Origin: Comamonadaceae bacterium
Lineage (GTDB): Bacteria; Pseudomonadota; Gammaproteobacteria; Burkholderiales; Burkholderiaceae_C
Assembly: GCA_027486755.1 (NCBI GenBank)
Contig: JAIXOM010000031.1
Coordinates: 62,001-126,000, forward strand
DNA length: 64,000 bases
Reading direction: 5' to 3'
Shown here: positions 23,028-31,185 of the stretch, piece after piece
Layout of the letters: each line of letters starts with the position of its first letter
Position numbering within the stretch: the stretch's first letter is position 1
The notes under the pieces: model-generated
Database searches by the model: none
What the model was told of the DNA's origin: nothing
The model's input: only the letters and a program-made list of their open reading frames with translations
Translations under genes and position numbers: made by a program

Positions 23028-24002
23028 ATGAAACTTTCACGCATCTTGATTGCCTGCCTCATGACGACCGTCGGCTCCAGCGCCCTGGCCGCCAAGTTCA
23101 ACCTGAAGATGGGCCATGCGGTCAACACCTCCGATGGCCAGCACGCCGCAGCCATGAAGTTGGCCGAGTTGGTCAAGCAGCGCACCAATGGCGATGTGGA
23201 AATCACCATCTTCCCGGCCAACCAGCTGGGCAACGACGCGGCCATGATCAACGGCACCCGCGGCGGCACCATAGACATCGTCTCCAGCGGCGCCTCCAAC
23301 TTCAACGGCATCGTGCCCAATACCGCCGCGATGGAACTGCCCTTTGTGTTTCGCAGCGCCCAGCATGCCTACAACGTGCTCGACGGAGCGGTCGGCACCG
23401 GTGTGCTCAACGAGCTGGCCCCGCACGGGCTCAAAGGACTGGCCTACTGGGAAAACGGCTGGCGCGCCTTCACCAACAACAAGCGCCCGGTCAACAAGCC
23501 CGAGGATCTCAAGGGGCTGAAGATCCGCTCGACCCCCAACCCCTATCACATCCAGGCCTTCAGGCTGCTGGGCATGAACCCCTCGCCCATGCCGATCGCC
23601 GAGCTCTACACCGCCCTGGAAACCGGCACTTTTGACGCGCAGGAGCACCCGATCAATGTGACCTGGTCGTCCAAGTTCTACGAGGTGCAAAAGCACCTGA
23701 CGGTGAGCAACCATGTGTACTCGCCCCTGGTGGTAGCGATGAACAAGGCCAAGTTCGACAGCCTGCCAGCCAACTACCAGAAGATCGTGGTGGACGCAGC
23801 CCGCGAGGCAGCCACCTTCCAGCGCAACCTGAACGCGCAAAACGCCGGCAAGGTGATCGCCGACCTCAAGAAGTCGGGCATGCAGGTGATTGAGAACGTC
23901 GACATGGCGCCCTTCCAGAAGATCGTTTCGGCCGAAATCGCCAAGACCTTCGCCGAGAAAAGCGGTCCGGCCCTGCTCAAGGCCATTGAGGACACCAAGT
24001 AA
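23028..24002 (+). CDS. TRAP transporter receptor DctP (aldonate type)
   Basis: 324-residue periplasmic solute receptor. The signal peptide MKLSRILIACLMTTVGSSALA is followed by KFNLKMGHAVN. The conserved carboxylate-binding arginine lies in LKGLKIRSTPNPYHIQ, and the family segment ALETGTFDAQEHP is present. AGGAGA lies upstream of ATG 23028. It leads a P-Q-M transporter between gluconokinase and the idonate dehydrogenases, so L-idonate, ketogluconate or gluconate is the likely ligand (inference). Confidence 0.9.
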   Translation: MKLSRILIACLMTTVGSSALAAKFNLKMGHAVNTSDGQHAAAMKLAELVKQRTNGDVEITIFPANQLGNDAAMINGTRGGTIDIVSSGASNFNGIVPNTAAMELPFVFRSAQHAYNVLDGAVGTGVLNELAPHGLKGLAYWENGWRAFTNNKRPVNKPEDLKGLKIRSTPNPYHIQAFRLLGMNPSPMPIAELYTALETGTFDAQEHPINVTWSSKFYEVQKHLTVSNHVYSPLVVAMNKAKFDSLPANYQKIVVDAAREAATFQRNLNAQNAGKVIADLKKSGMQVIENVDMAPFQKIVSAEIAKTFAEKSGPALLKAIEDTK

Positions 24003-24016
24003 TCGCTTGAGTTTGA

Positions 24017-24040
24017 AGGCCCCCTCCCGAGAGGGGGCCT
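24017..24040 (+). terminator. intercistronic hairpin after the TRAP receptor gene
   Basis: A perfect 10-bp stem (AGGCCCCCTC / GAGGGGGCCT) with a CCGA loop, 15 bases after the receptor stop and before dctQ. There is no U-tract, so it is better read as an mRNA-stabilising or partial attenuation structure that favours receptor over membrane subunits. Confidence 0.7.
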
Positions 24041-24056
24041 CATTGATGCTTAGCTC

Positions 24057-24599
24057 ATGAAAAAGCTCACCGACCTGTTTTTTAAACTTGCCGAGTTCAC
24101 TTTGGTGATCATGCTTTCGATCATGGTCATCATGGTCTTTGGCAATGTCGTCCTTCGCTACGGCTTCAACGACGGCATCATCAGCTCGGAAGAGCTCTCA
24201 CGTTACCTCTTCATCTGGATCACCTTTTTAGGCGCCATCGTCACCCTGCGTGAGAACGCTCACCTCGGGCTCGACACGGTGGTGCGCAAGCTCAGCCTGC
24301 GCGGCAAGAAGATCGCCTTTGCCATCTCCAACCTGCTGATGCTGGGCTGCTGCTGCCTCATGTTCTACGGCACCTTCAAGCAGCACGGCATCAATGCCAC
24401 AACGCGCTCGGCGGTCACCGAGATCCCGATGAGCTGGGTCTACGGCATAGGCTATATCACCAGCGTGGCCATGGGCCTGATGATCCTGGCCAAGCTGCTG
24501 GCGCTGGCACGCGGCCGGTTCAATGAGGCCGATCTGATTCAAATTCAGGACAGCGAAGAAGTGGTCCCTGTGCCCAGCGCCGAGCGAGGCCGCCCATGA
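24057..24599 (+). CDS. TRAP transporter small permease subunit DctQ
   Basis: 180-residue membrane protein with four predicted helices. The family motif VVLRYGFNDGIISSEELSRYLFIW is present in pieces (N-x2-L-R-Y...E-E-x2-R-Y). It overlaps dctM by four bases. It is clearly paralogous to the DctQ at 32481-33029, sharing the pattern of the second and third helices. Confidence 0.92.
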   Translation: MKKLTDLFFKLAEFTLVIMLSIMVIMVFGNVVLRYGFNDGIISSEELSRYLFIWITFLGAIVTLRENAHLGLDTVVRKLSLRGKKIAFAISNLLMLGCCCLMFYGTFKQHGINATTRSAVTEIPMSWVYGIGYITSVAMGLMILAKLLALARGRFNEADLIQIQDSEEVVPVPSAERGRP

Positions 24600-25879
24600 C
24601 CGTACTTGTCTTCATCGTCTCGCTGCTGGGCGCCATGGCCCTGGGCATGCCGCTGGCGTTCTCGCTCATCGTCTCGGGCGTGGCCCTGATGCTGCATCTG
24701 GACAACTTCGACACCCAGATCGTCTCGCAGAACCTGATCAGCGGGGCCGACAACTTCCCCCTGATGGCGGTGCCATTTTTCATGCTGGCTGGCGAATTGA
24801 TGAACGCCGGCGGCATGAGCCGGCGCATCGTCGACTCGGCCATGGTCTGGGTCGGTCATTTCCGCGGCGGCCTGGGCTATGTGGCGGTGTTTGCCGCCAT
24901 CGTCATGGCCAGCCTCTCGGGCTCGGCGGTGGCCGATACCGCAGCGCTGGCAGCGGTGCTGATGCCCATGATGCGCGATGCCGGCTACCGCATGGACCGC
25001 TCGGCCGGGCTGATCGCTGCCGGCGGCATCATCGCCCCAGTCATCCCGCCCTCAATCGGCTTCATTCTTTTTGGCGTGATCGGCGGGGTGTCGATTTCCA
25101 AGCTCTTCATGGCCGGCATCTTCCCCGGCATCCTGATGGGTCTGGCGCTGGTGGTCACCTGGTGGCTGGTCGCACGCAAGGACCAGGTCAAGGTCAGCGA
25201 GCGGGTGCCCATGAAGGAGAGGCTGAAGGTCACCTTCAACGCTTTCTGGTCTTACCTGCTGGCCATCCTCATCATCGGCGGCATGAAGATGGGCGTCTTC
25301 ACGCCTACCGAGGCTGCGGTGGTGGCGGTGGTGTATTCGCTGTTCGTCGGCCTCTTCATTTACCGTGAAATCAAGCTGCGCCAACTCTACGGCATCATCC
25401 TGGCAGCCGCCAAGACCTCCTCGGTGGTGATGTTCCTGGTGGCTGCGGCACTGGTGAGTGCCTGGCTGATCACCGTGGCCAACATCCCCAGGCAGATCGT
25501 TGAAATCCTGCGCCCTTTCATCGACAACCCCACGCTGCTGCTGGTGATGCTCATGCTGCTGGTATTGGTGGTGGGCACCGCGCTGGACTTTGCGCCGACG
25601 GTGCTCATCCTGACCCCGGTGCTGATGCCGCTGGTGCGCGAGGCCGGCATAGACCCGGTCTACTTTGGCGTGCTTTTCATCATCAACAACGCGATTGGCC
25701 TGCTCACGCCGCCGGTCGGCACGGTGCTCAATGTGGTCTGTGGCGTCGGCCGTATTCCCATGCATGATGTCATTCGGGGGGTCATGCCCTTCTTGGTCTC
25801 TCAGGTGGTGGTGATGGGCGCGCTGATTGCCTTCCCCAGCCTGGTCATGGTTCCCCTCAAATTCCTGCTCGCACGATGA
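24596..25879 (+). CDS. TRAP transporter large permease subunit DctM
   Basis: 427-residue sodium-coupled permease of the IT superfamily. Typical blocks are VPFFMLAGELMNAGG, SLSGSAVADTAAL, AGGIIAPVIPPSIGFI, GVFTPTEAAVVAVVYS and LTPPVGTVLNVVCGVG. It overlaps dctQ upstream and the IdnO-like gene downstream by four bases each (ATGA), so transporter and enzymes are translated as a coupled unit. Confidence 0.93.
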   Translation: MTVLVFIVSLLGAMALGMPLAFSLIVSGVALMLHLDNFDTQIVSQNLISGADNFPLMAVPFFMLAGELMNAGGMSRRIVDSAMVWVGHFRGGLGYVAVFAAIVMASLSGSAVADTAALAAVLMPMMRDAGYRMDRSAGLIAAGGIIAPVIPPSIGFILFGVIGGVSISKLFMAGIFPGILMGLALVVTWWLVARKDQVKVSERVPMKERLKVTFNAFWSYLLAILIIGGMKMGVFTPTEAAVVAVVYSLFVGLFIYREIKLRQLYGIILAAAKTSSVVMFLVAAALVSAWLITVANIPRQIVEILRPFIDNPTLLLVMLMLLVLVVGTALDFAPTVLILTPVLMPLVREAGIDPVYFGVLFIINNAIGLLTPPVGTVLNVVCGVGRIPMHDVIRGVMPFLVSQVVVMGALIAFPSLVMVPLKFLLAR

Positions 25880-26643
25880 ACGTTCTGGACTCCTTCAATC
25901 TCTCGGGTCAGCGCGCTCTGATCACAGGCTCTTCGGCCGGCATAGGCCTGGCCATTGCCGAGGCAATGGCCCAGGCCGGCGCCCATGTCATCCTCAACGG
26001 GCGGGGCGCCGCCAAGGTCAGCGCCGCGGTGCAAGGCCTGCAAGCCCGGGGGCTGTCGGCCAGCCCGTCGGTGTTTGATGTGACCGATGCCGCCAGCGTG
26101 CGCGCGGCGGTCGAGGCGCTGGAGGCCGAAGGGCCGATCAATATCCTCGTCAACAACGCCGGCATGCAGATCCGTGGGCCGCTGCATGAATACGCCGATA
26201 CCGATTGGCACACCCTGATGAAGACCAACCTGGACAGCGCCTACTTTGTCGGTCAGGCGGTAGCCAAAAAAATGATCCCGCGCGGCCAGGGCAAGATCAT
26301 CAACATCTGCTCGGTGCAAAGCGAACTCGGCCGCCCCGGTATCGCGCCCTACACCGCCTCCAAGGGCGCGCTCAAGATGCTGACCAAGGGCATGGCCATC
26401 GATTGGGGCCCGCTGGGGTTGAACGTTAACGGCATTGGCCCTGGCTACTTCAAGACCGAGCTCAATCAAAAGCTGGTGGATGACCCGGCCTTTAGCGCTT
26501 GGCTGGTCGGCCGCACGCCCAGCCGCCGCTGGGGCGAGCTGCACGACTTAGGCGGTGCTGCGGTGTTCCTGGCCAGCGATGCATCGCGCTTCGTCAACGG
26601 CCATATTCTCTATGTCGATGGCGGCGTGACCGCCACCCTCTAG
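25876..26643 (+). CDS. idnO: gluconate 5-dehydrogenase-type SDR (5-keto-D-gluconate reductase)
   Basis: 255-residue SDR. Cofactor motif TGSSAGIGLAIAEAM, NNAG motif ILVNNAGMQIRGPLHEY, catalytic Ser in ICSVQSELGRPGI and Y-x3-K in PYTASKGALKM. The sequence resembles IdnO, which reduces 5-ketogluconate to gluconate. Overlap with dctM and position next to the IdnD-like dehydrogenase and gluconokinase support an L-idonate to 6-phosphogluconate route. Confidence 0.83.
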   Translation: MNVLDSFNLSGQRALITGSSAGIGLAIAEAMAQAGAHVILNGRGAAKVSAAVQGLQARGLSASPSVFDVTDAASVRAAVEALEAEGPINILVNNAGMQIRGPLHEYADTDWHTLMKTNLDSAYFVGQAVAKKMIPRGQGKIINICSVQSELGRPGIAPYTASKGALKMLTKGMAIDWGPLGLNVNGIGPGYFKTELNQKLVDDPAFSAWLVGRTPSRRWGELHDLGGAAVFLASDASRFVNGHILYVDGGVTATL

Positions 26644-26688
26644 ACGCGATTTAAGATCCCCCTTTACCGCTCCTGCAAAGAGGCCCCC

Positions 26689-27735
26689 ATGAAATCCGTC
26701 GTCTGCCATGCCGCCAAGGACCTGCGCATAGAACATACCGAGCTGCCCGAGCTTGGCGCCCAGCAACTGAGGGTCAGGGTCGCCTTCGGCGGCATCTGCG
26801 GCTCGGACCTGCACTACTACCAGCACGGCGGCTTTGGCACGGTGCGCATCCGTCAGGCCATGGCCCTGGGCCACGAGGTCTCGGGCGTGATCGACGCTGT
26901 CGGCGCAGCCGTCAGCGGCTTGCAAAAAGGCCAGCGCATTGCGATTTCGCCCTCGCGGCCCTGCGCTCACTGTCGCTTCTGCCAGGCAGGCCAGCACAAC
27001 CACTGCCTGAATATGCGCTTTTTTGGCAGCGCCATGCCCTTTCCGCACATTCAGGGCGCCTTCAGCGAGCAGATCATCATCGAGAGCCATCAGGCCCACC
27101 CCATCGGCGCGCACCTGAGTCTGTCGCAAGCGGCCCTGGCCGAGCCGCTATCGGTCGGCCTGCATGCCATCGCCCGCGCCGGCAGTGTGCTGGGCCAGCA
27201 GGTGCTGGTCACAGGCTGCGGCCCGATAGGCTCGCTGCTGATTGCCGGCCTGCGCCGCGCCGGCGCCGCCCGCATCGTCGCTGCCGACATCGCCGACCTT
27301 CCGCTGGAGTGCGCGCGCAAGATGGGCGCGGATGAAACCATCAACCTGAAGACCCAGTCCCAGGCGATGGAGGCCTACAAGGCCGACAAAGGCCAGTTCG
27401 ATACCGTCTTCGAAGCCTCGGGCAGCGAACCTGCGCTGCGCCTGGGACTCGATGTGATCCGGCCGCGCGGCGTGCTGGTCAGCGTCGGCATGGGCGGCGA
27501 CATCAGCCTGCCGATGACGCAGTTGGTGGCCAAGGAGGTCGACCTGCGCGGCACCTTCCGCTTCCATCCTGAATTTGCCACTGCAGTGCGCTTTCTCAAT
27601 GAAGGCCTGATTGACGGCAGCCCGGTGATCACCGGTGTGTTGCCACTCGATCGCGCCATAGAGGCCTTCGACCTGGCCGGCGACAAGAGCCGCTCGCTCA
27701 AAGTGCAGATCGCCTTCGAAGAGGCCAGCGCCTGA
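26689..27735 (+). CDS. idnD: L-idonate 5-dehydrogenase-type zinc alcohol dehydrogenase
   Basis: 348-residue medium-chain dehydrogenase. Catalytic zinc ligands are in GGICGSDLHYYQHGG and GHEVSG; the structural zinc lobe is C-x2-C-x2-C-x7-C (CAHCRFCQAGQHNHC). The Rossmann motif is VTGCGPIGSLLIAG. 'GSDLHYYQHGGFG' is characteristic of IdnD, which oxidises L-idonate to 5-ketogluconate. The next step is IdnO upstream, then gluconokinase. Confidence 0.86.
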   Translation: MKSVVCHAAKDLRIEHTELPELGAQQLRVRVAFGGICGSDLHYYQHGGFGTVRIRQAMALGHEVSGVIDAVGAAVSGLQKGQRIAISPSRPCAHCRFCQAGQHNHCLNMRFFGSAMPFPHIQGAFSEQIIIESHQAHPIGAHLSLSQAALAEPLSVGLHAIARAGSVLGQQVLVTGCGPIGSLLIAGLRRAGAARIVAADIADLPLECARKMGADETINLKTQSQAMEAYKADKGQFDTVFEASGSEPALRLGLDVIRPRGVLVSVGMGGDISLPMTQLVAKEVDLRGTFRFHPEFATAVRFLNEGLIDGSPVITGVLPLDRAIEAFDLAGDKSRSLKVQIAFEEASA

Positions 27736-27763
27736 CCCCGTTTGTTTTGAAGAAGAGACCCTC

Positions 27764-28513
27764 ATGAAAAAAATCGCCCTCGTCACCGGTGCCAGCTCGG
27801 GCATAGGCCGCGCCTGCGCGCTGGGCCTGCTCAAAGAAGGCTGGCAGGTGGTGCTGGTTGGCCGGCGCGCCGATGCGCTGCAGCAAACCTTAGCCGATGC
27901 CGGTGAACATCAGGCCCACGCTCATGCGATGCCGGCCGATGTCTCCGACGAAGCCCAGGTGCAGGCCTTGTTCGATCAGGTCAAGAGCAAGTTCGGCCGG
28001 CTCGACCTGCTGTTCAACAATGCCGGAATTTCGCTGCCGGGCACCCTGCCCTCGCAGCTGAGCGGCCAGGATTGGCGCCGCGCGGTCGACGTCAACCTCA
28101 ACGGTGCCTTCTACTGCCTTTCGCAGGCCTTCAAGCTCATGCAGGAGCAAAGCCCGCAGGGCGGGCGCATCATCAACAATGGCTCGATCTCGGCCTATGT
28201 GCCCCGGCCAGGCTCAATCGCCTATACAGCCACCAAGCATGCCATCTCGGGCCTGACCAAGGCCGCTTCGCTCGACGGCCGGCCGTTTTCGATCGCGGTC
28301 GGGCAGATCGACATCGGCAATGTGGCCTCCGACATGACCGAGCGCATGGCCAAAGGCATCATGCAGGCCGATGGCAGCATACGCCCTGAGCCGCGCATGG
28401 ACATGTCGGCGGTGGTGGAAACGTTCTTGACCATGTCGCGCATGCCGCTGTCGGCCAATATTTTGTTCACCACCGTCATGGCCACCAATATGCCCTATGT
28501 GGGCCGGGGCTGA
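27764..28513 (+). CDS. SDR-family oxidoreductase
   Basis: 249-residue SDR with cofactor motif VTGASSGIGRACALGL, NNAG in LLFNNAGISLPG, Ser in NNGSISAYVPRPG and Y-x3-K in AYTATKHAISGL. A GNVASDMTERM segment and a long C-terminal region (MSRMPLSANILFTTVMATNMP) set it apart from the IdnO-like gene. It is the last intact gene of the idonate operon. Substrate unknown. Confidence 0.85.
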   Translation: MKKIALVTGASSGIGRACALGLLKEGWQVVLVGRRADALQQTLADAGEHQAHAHAMPADVSDEAQVQALFDQVKSKFGRLDLLFNNAGISLPGTLPSQLSGQDWRRAVDVNLNGAFYCLSQAFKLMQEQSPQGGRIINNGSISAYVPRPGSIAYTATKHAISGLTKAASLDGRPFSIAVGQIDIGNVASDMTERMAKGIMQADGSIRPEPRMDMSAVVETFLTMSRMPLSANILFTTVMATNMPYVGRG

Positions 28514-28536
28514 AACGCGCCAGTTAGCCTAGGCCC

Positions 28537-28660
28537 ATGCAGCAATTCGATATTGCGCTGGTCGGCCAACTTGCTGCAGGCACAGCGTGATTATTTTGGT
28601 ACCCACGGTTATCAACGAATAGACCAAGCGGGGCAGTTTCACACCCGCTGGGTGGCCTAA
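28537..28660 (+). pseudogene. gnd: 6-phosphogluconate dehydrogenase relic (both ends, middle deleted)
   Basis: ATG 28537 begins [10 protein letters not shown], the N-terminus of 6-phosphogluconate dehydrogenase. About 30 bases later, in a shifted frame, the extreme C-terminus follows: [31 protein letters not shown] and a TAA at 28658-28660. Some 430 codons are missing. The join at GTCGGCCAAC is compatible with recombination between short CGGCC repeats. It lies directly after the gluconokinase-idonate operon, whose product would have been its substrate. Clearly non-functional. The remaining bases to 28731 show nothing. Confidence 0.85.
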
Positions 28661-28731
28661 AGGATCAAATCAGGCCGCGCGTCCCAGCAGGCCGGCGCAA
28701 CAGACCGGCGCAGTAGCCCACCCAGCAGGTA

Positions 28732-29925
28732 TTAGCGGCTGATGCGCTGAACCGCGTCAGCGCGCCGGTGCAAGTCCGGCAAGAGCTGCAGGCCCAAGCC
28801 GGGCTTGTCGTTGAGGCTGATCATGCCGTTTTGCACCTTGGGCAGCTCGGTGACGAGCTCTTTGTACCAGCCGCTGTAGAAGGCACGCACGCTCTCCTGG
28901 ATCAGCGCATTGGGCGCGTGCAGCGACAAATGGGTGGAAGCGGCCCAAACCACAGGCCCGGTGCAATCATGGGGCGCGACCGGCAGCTGCCAGGCGTCGG
29001 CCATGGCTGCGATCTTGCGGGCTTCGGTCAGACCGCCGCACCAACTCAAGTCCAGCATCACCACGCCAGCCACCCCGGTCTGCAGATAGTCCTTGAAGCC
29101 ACATTTGTAGCTCAGCGTCTCGCTGGCGCAAATCAAAGCCTTGCAATCCTGGGCGTACTGTTTGAGCAGGTCCAGGCTGTCCATGCGAATCGCGTCTTCA
29201 TGCCAGAAGGTATCAAACTCCTGCAGCGCGCGCGAGATCTTGCAGGCCATAGGCAGACGCCACAGGCTGTGGAACTCGACCATGATGTCCATCTTGTTGC
29301 CCACCGCCTGGCGTATCTTGCGAAACGGCTCCAGCGCCAGGTCCAAGTCCTGCGGGCTGATGTACTGCCCATGCGTGGCCTCGGCGGCGATGTCGAAGGG
29401 CCAGATCTTCATGCCGGTGATGCCCTCGGACAGCAGCGACAGGGCCAGCTCGTCGGCATGGTGCAGGAAGCCCTGCAGATCTTCATAGGGGCCGGCATTG
29501 TTGCCCAGGCCCCAGTTGGAGCTGCTCTGGTTGACATTGCTGCGGATGTACTGGTAACCGGCGCAGGTGTTGTAGACGCGGATCTGATCGCGGCTCTTGC
29601 CCCCCAGCGCGGTATGGACCGGCATGCCGGCAGCCTGGCCGAACAAGTCCCACAGCGCAATGTCGACTGCCGAGTTGCCCCTTGTCTCCACCCCGGAGCC
29701 GCGCCAGCCCAGATAGCCGGTCAGATCGCGGGCCCGTGACTCTATGGCCAGCGGATCCTGGCCCAAGAGGCGCGGCGCCGCCCACTCATGCAAATAGGCC
29801 TCGACCGCCTGCGCGCCCATGAAGGTCTCGCCCAAACCGACCAGGCCTTCATCGGCATGCAGCCGGACCCAAAGGATGTTGGGGAATTCGCCCAGGCGCA
29901 GGGTCTCTACTTGCGTGATCTTCAT
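28732..29925 (-). CDS. mandelate racemase/muconate lactonizing enzyme family, probable acid-sugar dehydratase
   Basis: 397-residue enolase-superfamily protein: capping domain from MKITQVETLRL and a TIM barrel with GMKIWPFD at strand 2. Metal ligands appear to be Glu in MVEFHSLW, Glu in FWHEDAIRM and Glu in ICASETLS, with His in VAPHDCTGP. The E-F-H third-strand arrangement is like galactonate and mannonate dehydratases, which place a His there. It follows the TRAP transporter of the galactonate-type cluster on the same strand. Exact substrate not determinable. Confidence 0.83.
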   Translation of the reverse strand: MKITQVETLRLGEFPNILWVRLHADEGLVGLGETFMGAQAVEAYLHEWAAPRLLGQDPLAIESRARDLTGYLGWRGSGVETRGNSAVDIALWDLFGQAAGMPVHTALGGKSRDQIRVYNTCAGYQYIRSNVNQSSSNWGLGNNAGPYEDLQGFLHHADELALSLLSEGITGMKIWPFDIAAEATHGQYISPQDLDLALEPFRKIRQAVGNKMDIMVEFHSLWRLPMACKISRALQEFDTFWHEDAIRMDSLDLLKQYAQDCKALICASETLSYKCGFKDYLQTGVAGVVMLDLSWCGGLTEARKIAAMADAWQLPVAPHDCTGPVVWAASTHLSLHAPNALIQESVRAFYSGWYKELVTELPKVQNGMISLNDKPGLGLQLLPDLHRRADAVQRISR

Positions 29926-29966
29926 GAATACTCCGACAGCAACAACACGAGGCTTGGATCAAAGAG

Positions 29967-30038
29967 GTGGGAGCTGCGCCCTCGAAGCGATGCGGCGCTC
30001 GATCGGTGGCCGCATCGCGCCGAGGGCGACGCTCCCAC
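29967..30038. repeat. REP-like imperfect inverted repeat
   Basis: Arms 29967-29996 and 30009-30038 match over 26 of 30 bases around a 12-base loop. Each outer end begins GTGGGAGC, recalling REP elements of Pseudomonas and relatives. The four mismatches are two adjacent pairs. It lies in the 215-base gap between the dehydratase and TRAP receptor genes. Confidence 0.75.
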
Positions 30039-30064
30039 AAGCCGGCGCCCCCACAAGCCGGCGC
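30034..30064. repeat. short tandem repeat adjoining the REP-like element
   Basis: Two copies of CCCACAAGCCGGCGC with a 16-base period, the first sharing its start with the outer end of the inverted repeat, suggesting partial duplication of the element edge. Confidence 0.7.
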
Positions 30065-30098
30065 TCCCGCGGGGCAACGTCGGCCCTGACTCGGGCAC

Positions 30099-30135
30099 AG
30101 CCTGCAGCACCAGCTGCAGGCTGGCTAAAAGCCAG
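30099..30135 (-). terminator. tandem hairpins downstream of TRAP receptor gene
   Basis: Two adjacent perfect hairpins: a 10-bp stem AGCCTGCAGC / GCTGCAGGCT with loop ACCA (30099-30122) and a 6-bp stem CTGGCT / AGCCAG with loop AAA (30121-30135), sharing two bases. They start five bases after the receptor stop on the minus strand. No U-tract, so a 3'-end stabiliser or weak terminator is more likely than a strong terminator. Confidence 0.6.
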
Positions 30136-30140
30136 TCGCC

Positions 30141-31148
30141 TCAGCCGCCGCGCGCCTTGCGCAACTCGTCCTGCACCACCTTGATCGCCTCTGCGCCGAT
30201 CGTGTCCTTGTGCTTGTCATACACCGGGGCTACCTTGGCGCGGATGCGGTTTTGTTCAGCGGTAGAAATCTCATTGACCTGCATGCCCTTGGCCTTGAGG
30301 CTGCCGAGCGACTTGTCATTGAGCGCTCGGTTGGCAGCGCGCTGAGCTTTCTGGCCTTCCACCGCTGCCTCGCGCAGCACCGCTTGCTCCTGCGGGCTGA
30401 GCTGGTCCCACAGCTTCTTGCTGTAGAGCACCAGGAAGGGCGTGTAGGCGTGGCGGGTGACGCTGAGGAACTTCTGCACCTCATTGAACTTGGAAGTCTC
30501 GATGGTCACGAAGGGATTTTCTTGGCCGTCGATGGTCTTGGTTTCCAGGGCGGTGAATACTTCGGGGAAAGCCATCGGAACCGCGTTGGTGCCCAGGGTC
30601 CTGAAGGTGTCGAGGAAGATGTTGTTCTGCATCACGCGCAGCTTGACGCCCTCAAAGTCTTCCAGACGGTTGACCGCGCGCTTGCTGTTGGTCAGATTGC
30701 GAAAGCCGTTTTCCCAGTAAGCCAGATTCACCAGACCAGCGGCCTCCAGCTTGGCATTGAAATAACGCCCGGCTGGCCCATCGAGCACCGCGTCGGCCTC
30801 CTTCTCGTTGGCAAACAGGAAGGGCAGGTCAAACACACCCAGTTCCTTGACGATGCCCACCAGCGGCGAACTGGAGGTGCAGACCATCTCCTGGGTGCCG
30901 GCGCGCAGGGCCTGCGAAGCCTGCAGATCGCCACCCGCCGAGCCGCCCCAAAACGCGCTGATTTTCATTTTGCCGCCGGTCTTGGCCGCCAGCACCTCCT
31001 GCATTTTCTTGACCCCCACCCCCACCGGATGGTCTTCATTGACGCCGTTGGTGAACTTGATATTGCGGTCAGCAAACTGCGCCATGGCAGCGCTGGTGCT
31101 GAGCAGCGCACCGGCCAGCAACGTCACGAGGTTTCTGCGTTTGAACAT
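30141..31148 (-). CDS. TRAP transporter receptor DctP (galactonate-type cluster)
   Basis: 335-residue periplasmic receptor with signal peptide MFKRRNLVTLLAGALLSTSAAMA and mature start QFADRNIKF. The carboxylate-binding Arg lies in FEGVKLRVMQNNIFLD and the family block is ALETKTIDGQENPF. AAGGAGAC precedes the ATG. Gene order is Q-M-P, unlike the P-Q-M order of the other two TRAP systems here. The neighbouring DgoR/DgoK/DgoA-like genes suggest an aldonate such as galactonate. Confidence 0.9.
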   Translation of the reverse strand: MFKRRNLVTLLAGALLSTSAAMAQFADRNIKFTNGVNEDHPVGVGVKKMQEVLAAKTGGKMKISAFWGGSAGGDLQASQALRAGTQEMVCTSSSPLVGIVKELGVFDLPFLFANEKEADAVLDGPAGRYFNAKLEAAGLVNLAYWENGFRNLTNSKRAVNRLEDFEGVKLRVMQNNIFLDTFRTLGTNAVPMAFPEVFTALETKTIDGQENPFVTIETSKFNEVQKFLSVTRHAYTPFLVLYSKKLWDQLSPQEQAVLREAAVEGQKAQRAANRALNDKSLGSLKAKGMQVNEISTAEQNRIRAKVAPVYDKHKDTIGAEAIKVVQDELRKARGG

Positions 31149-31185
31149 GCTTGTCTCCTTTTATAAAAAAACACGGGTGAAAAAA

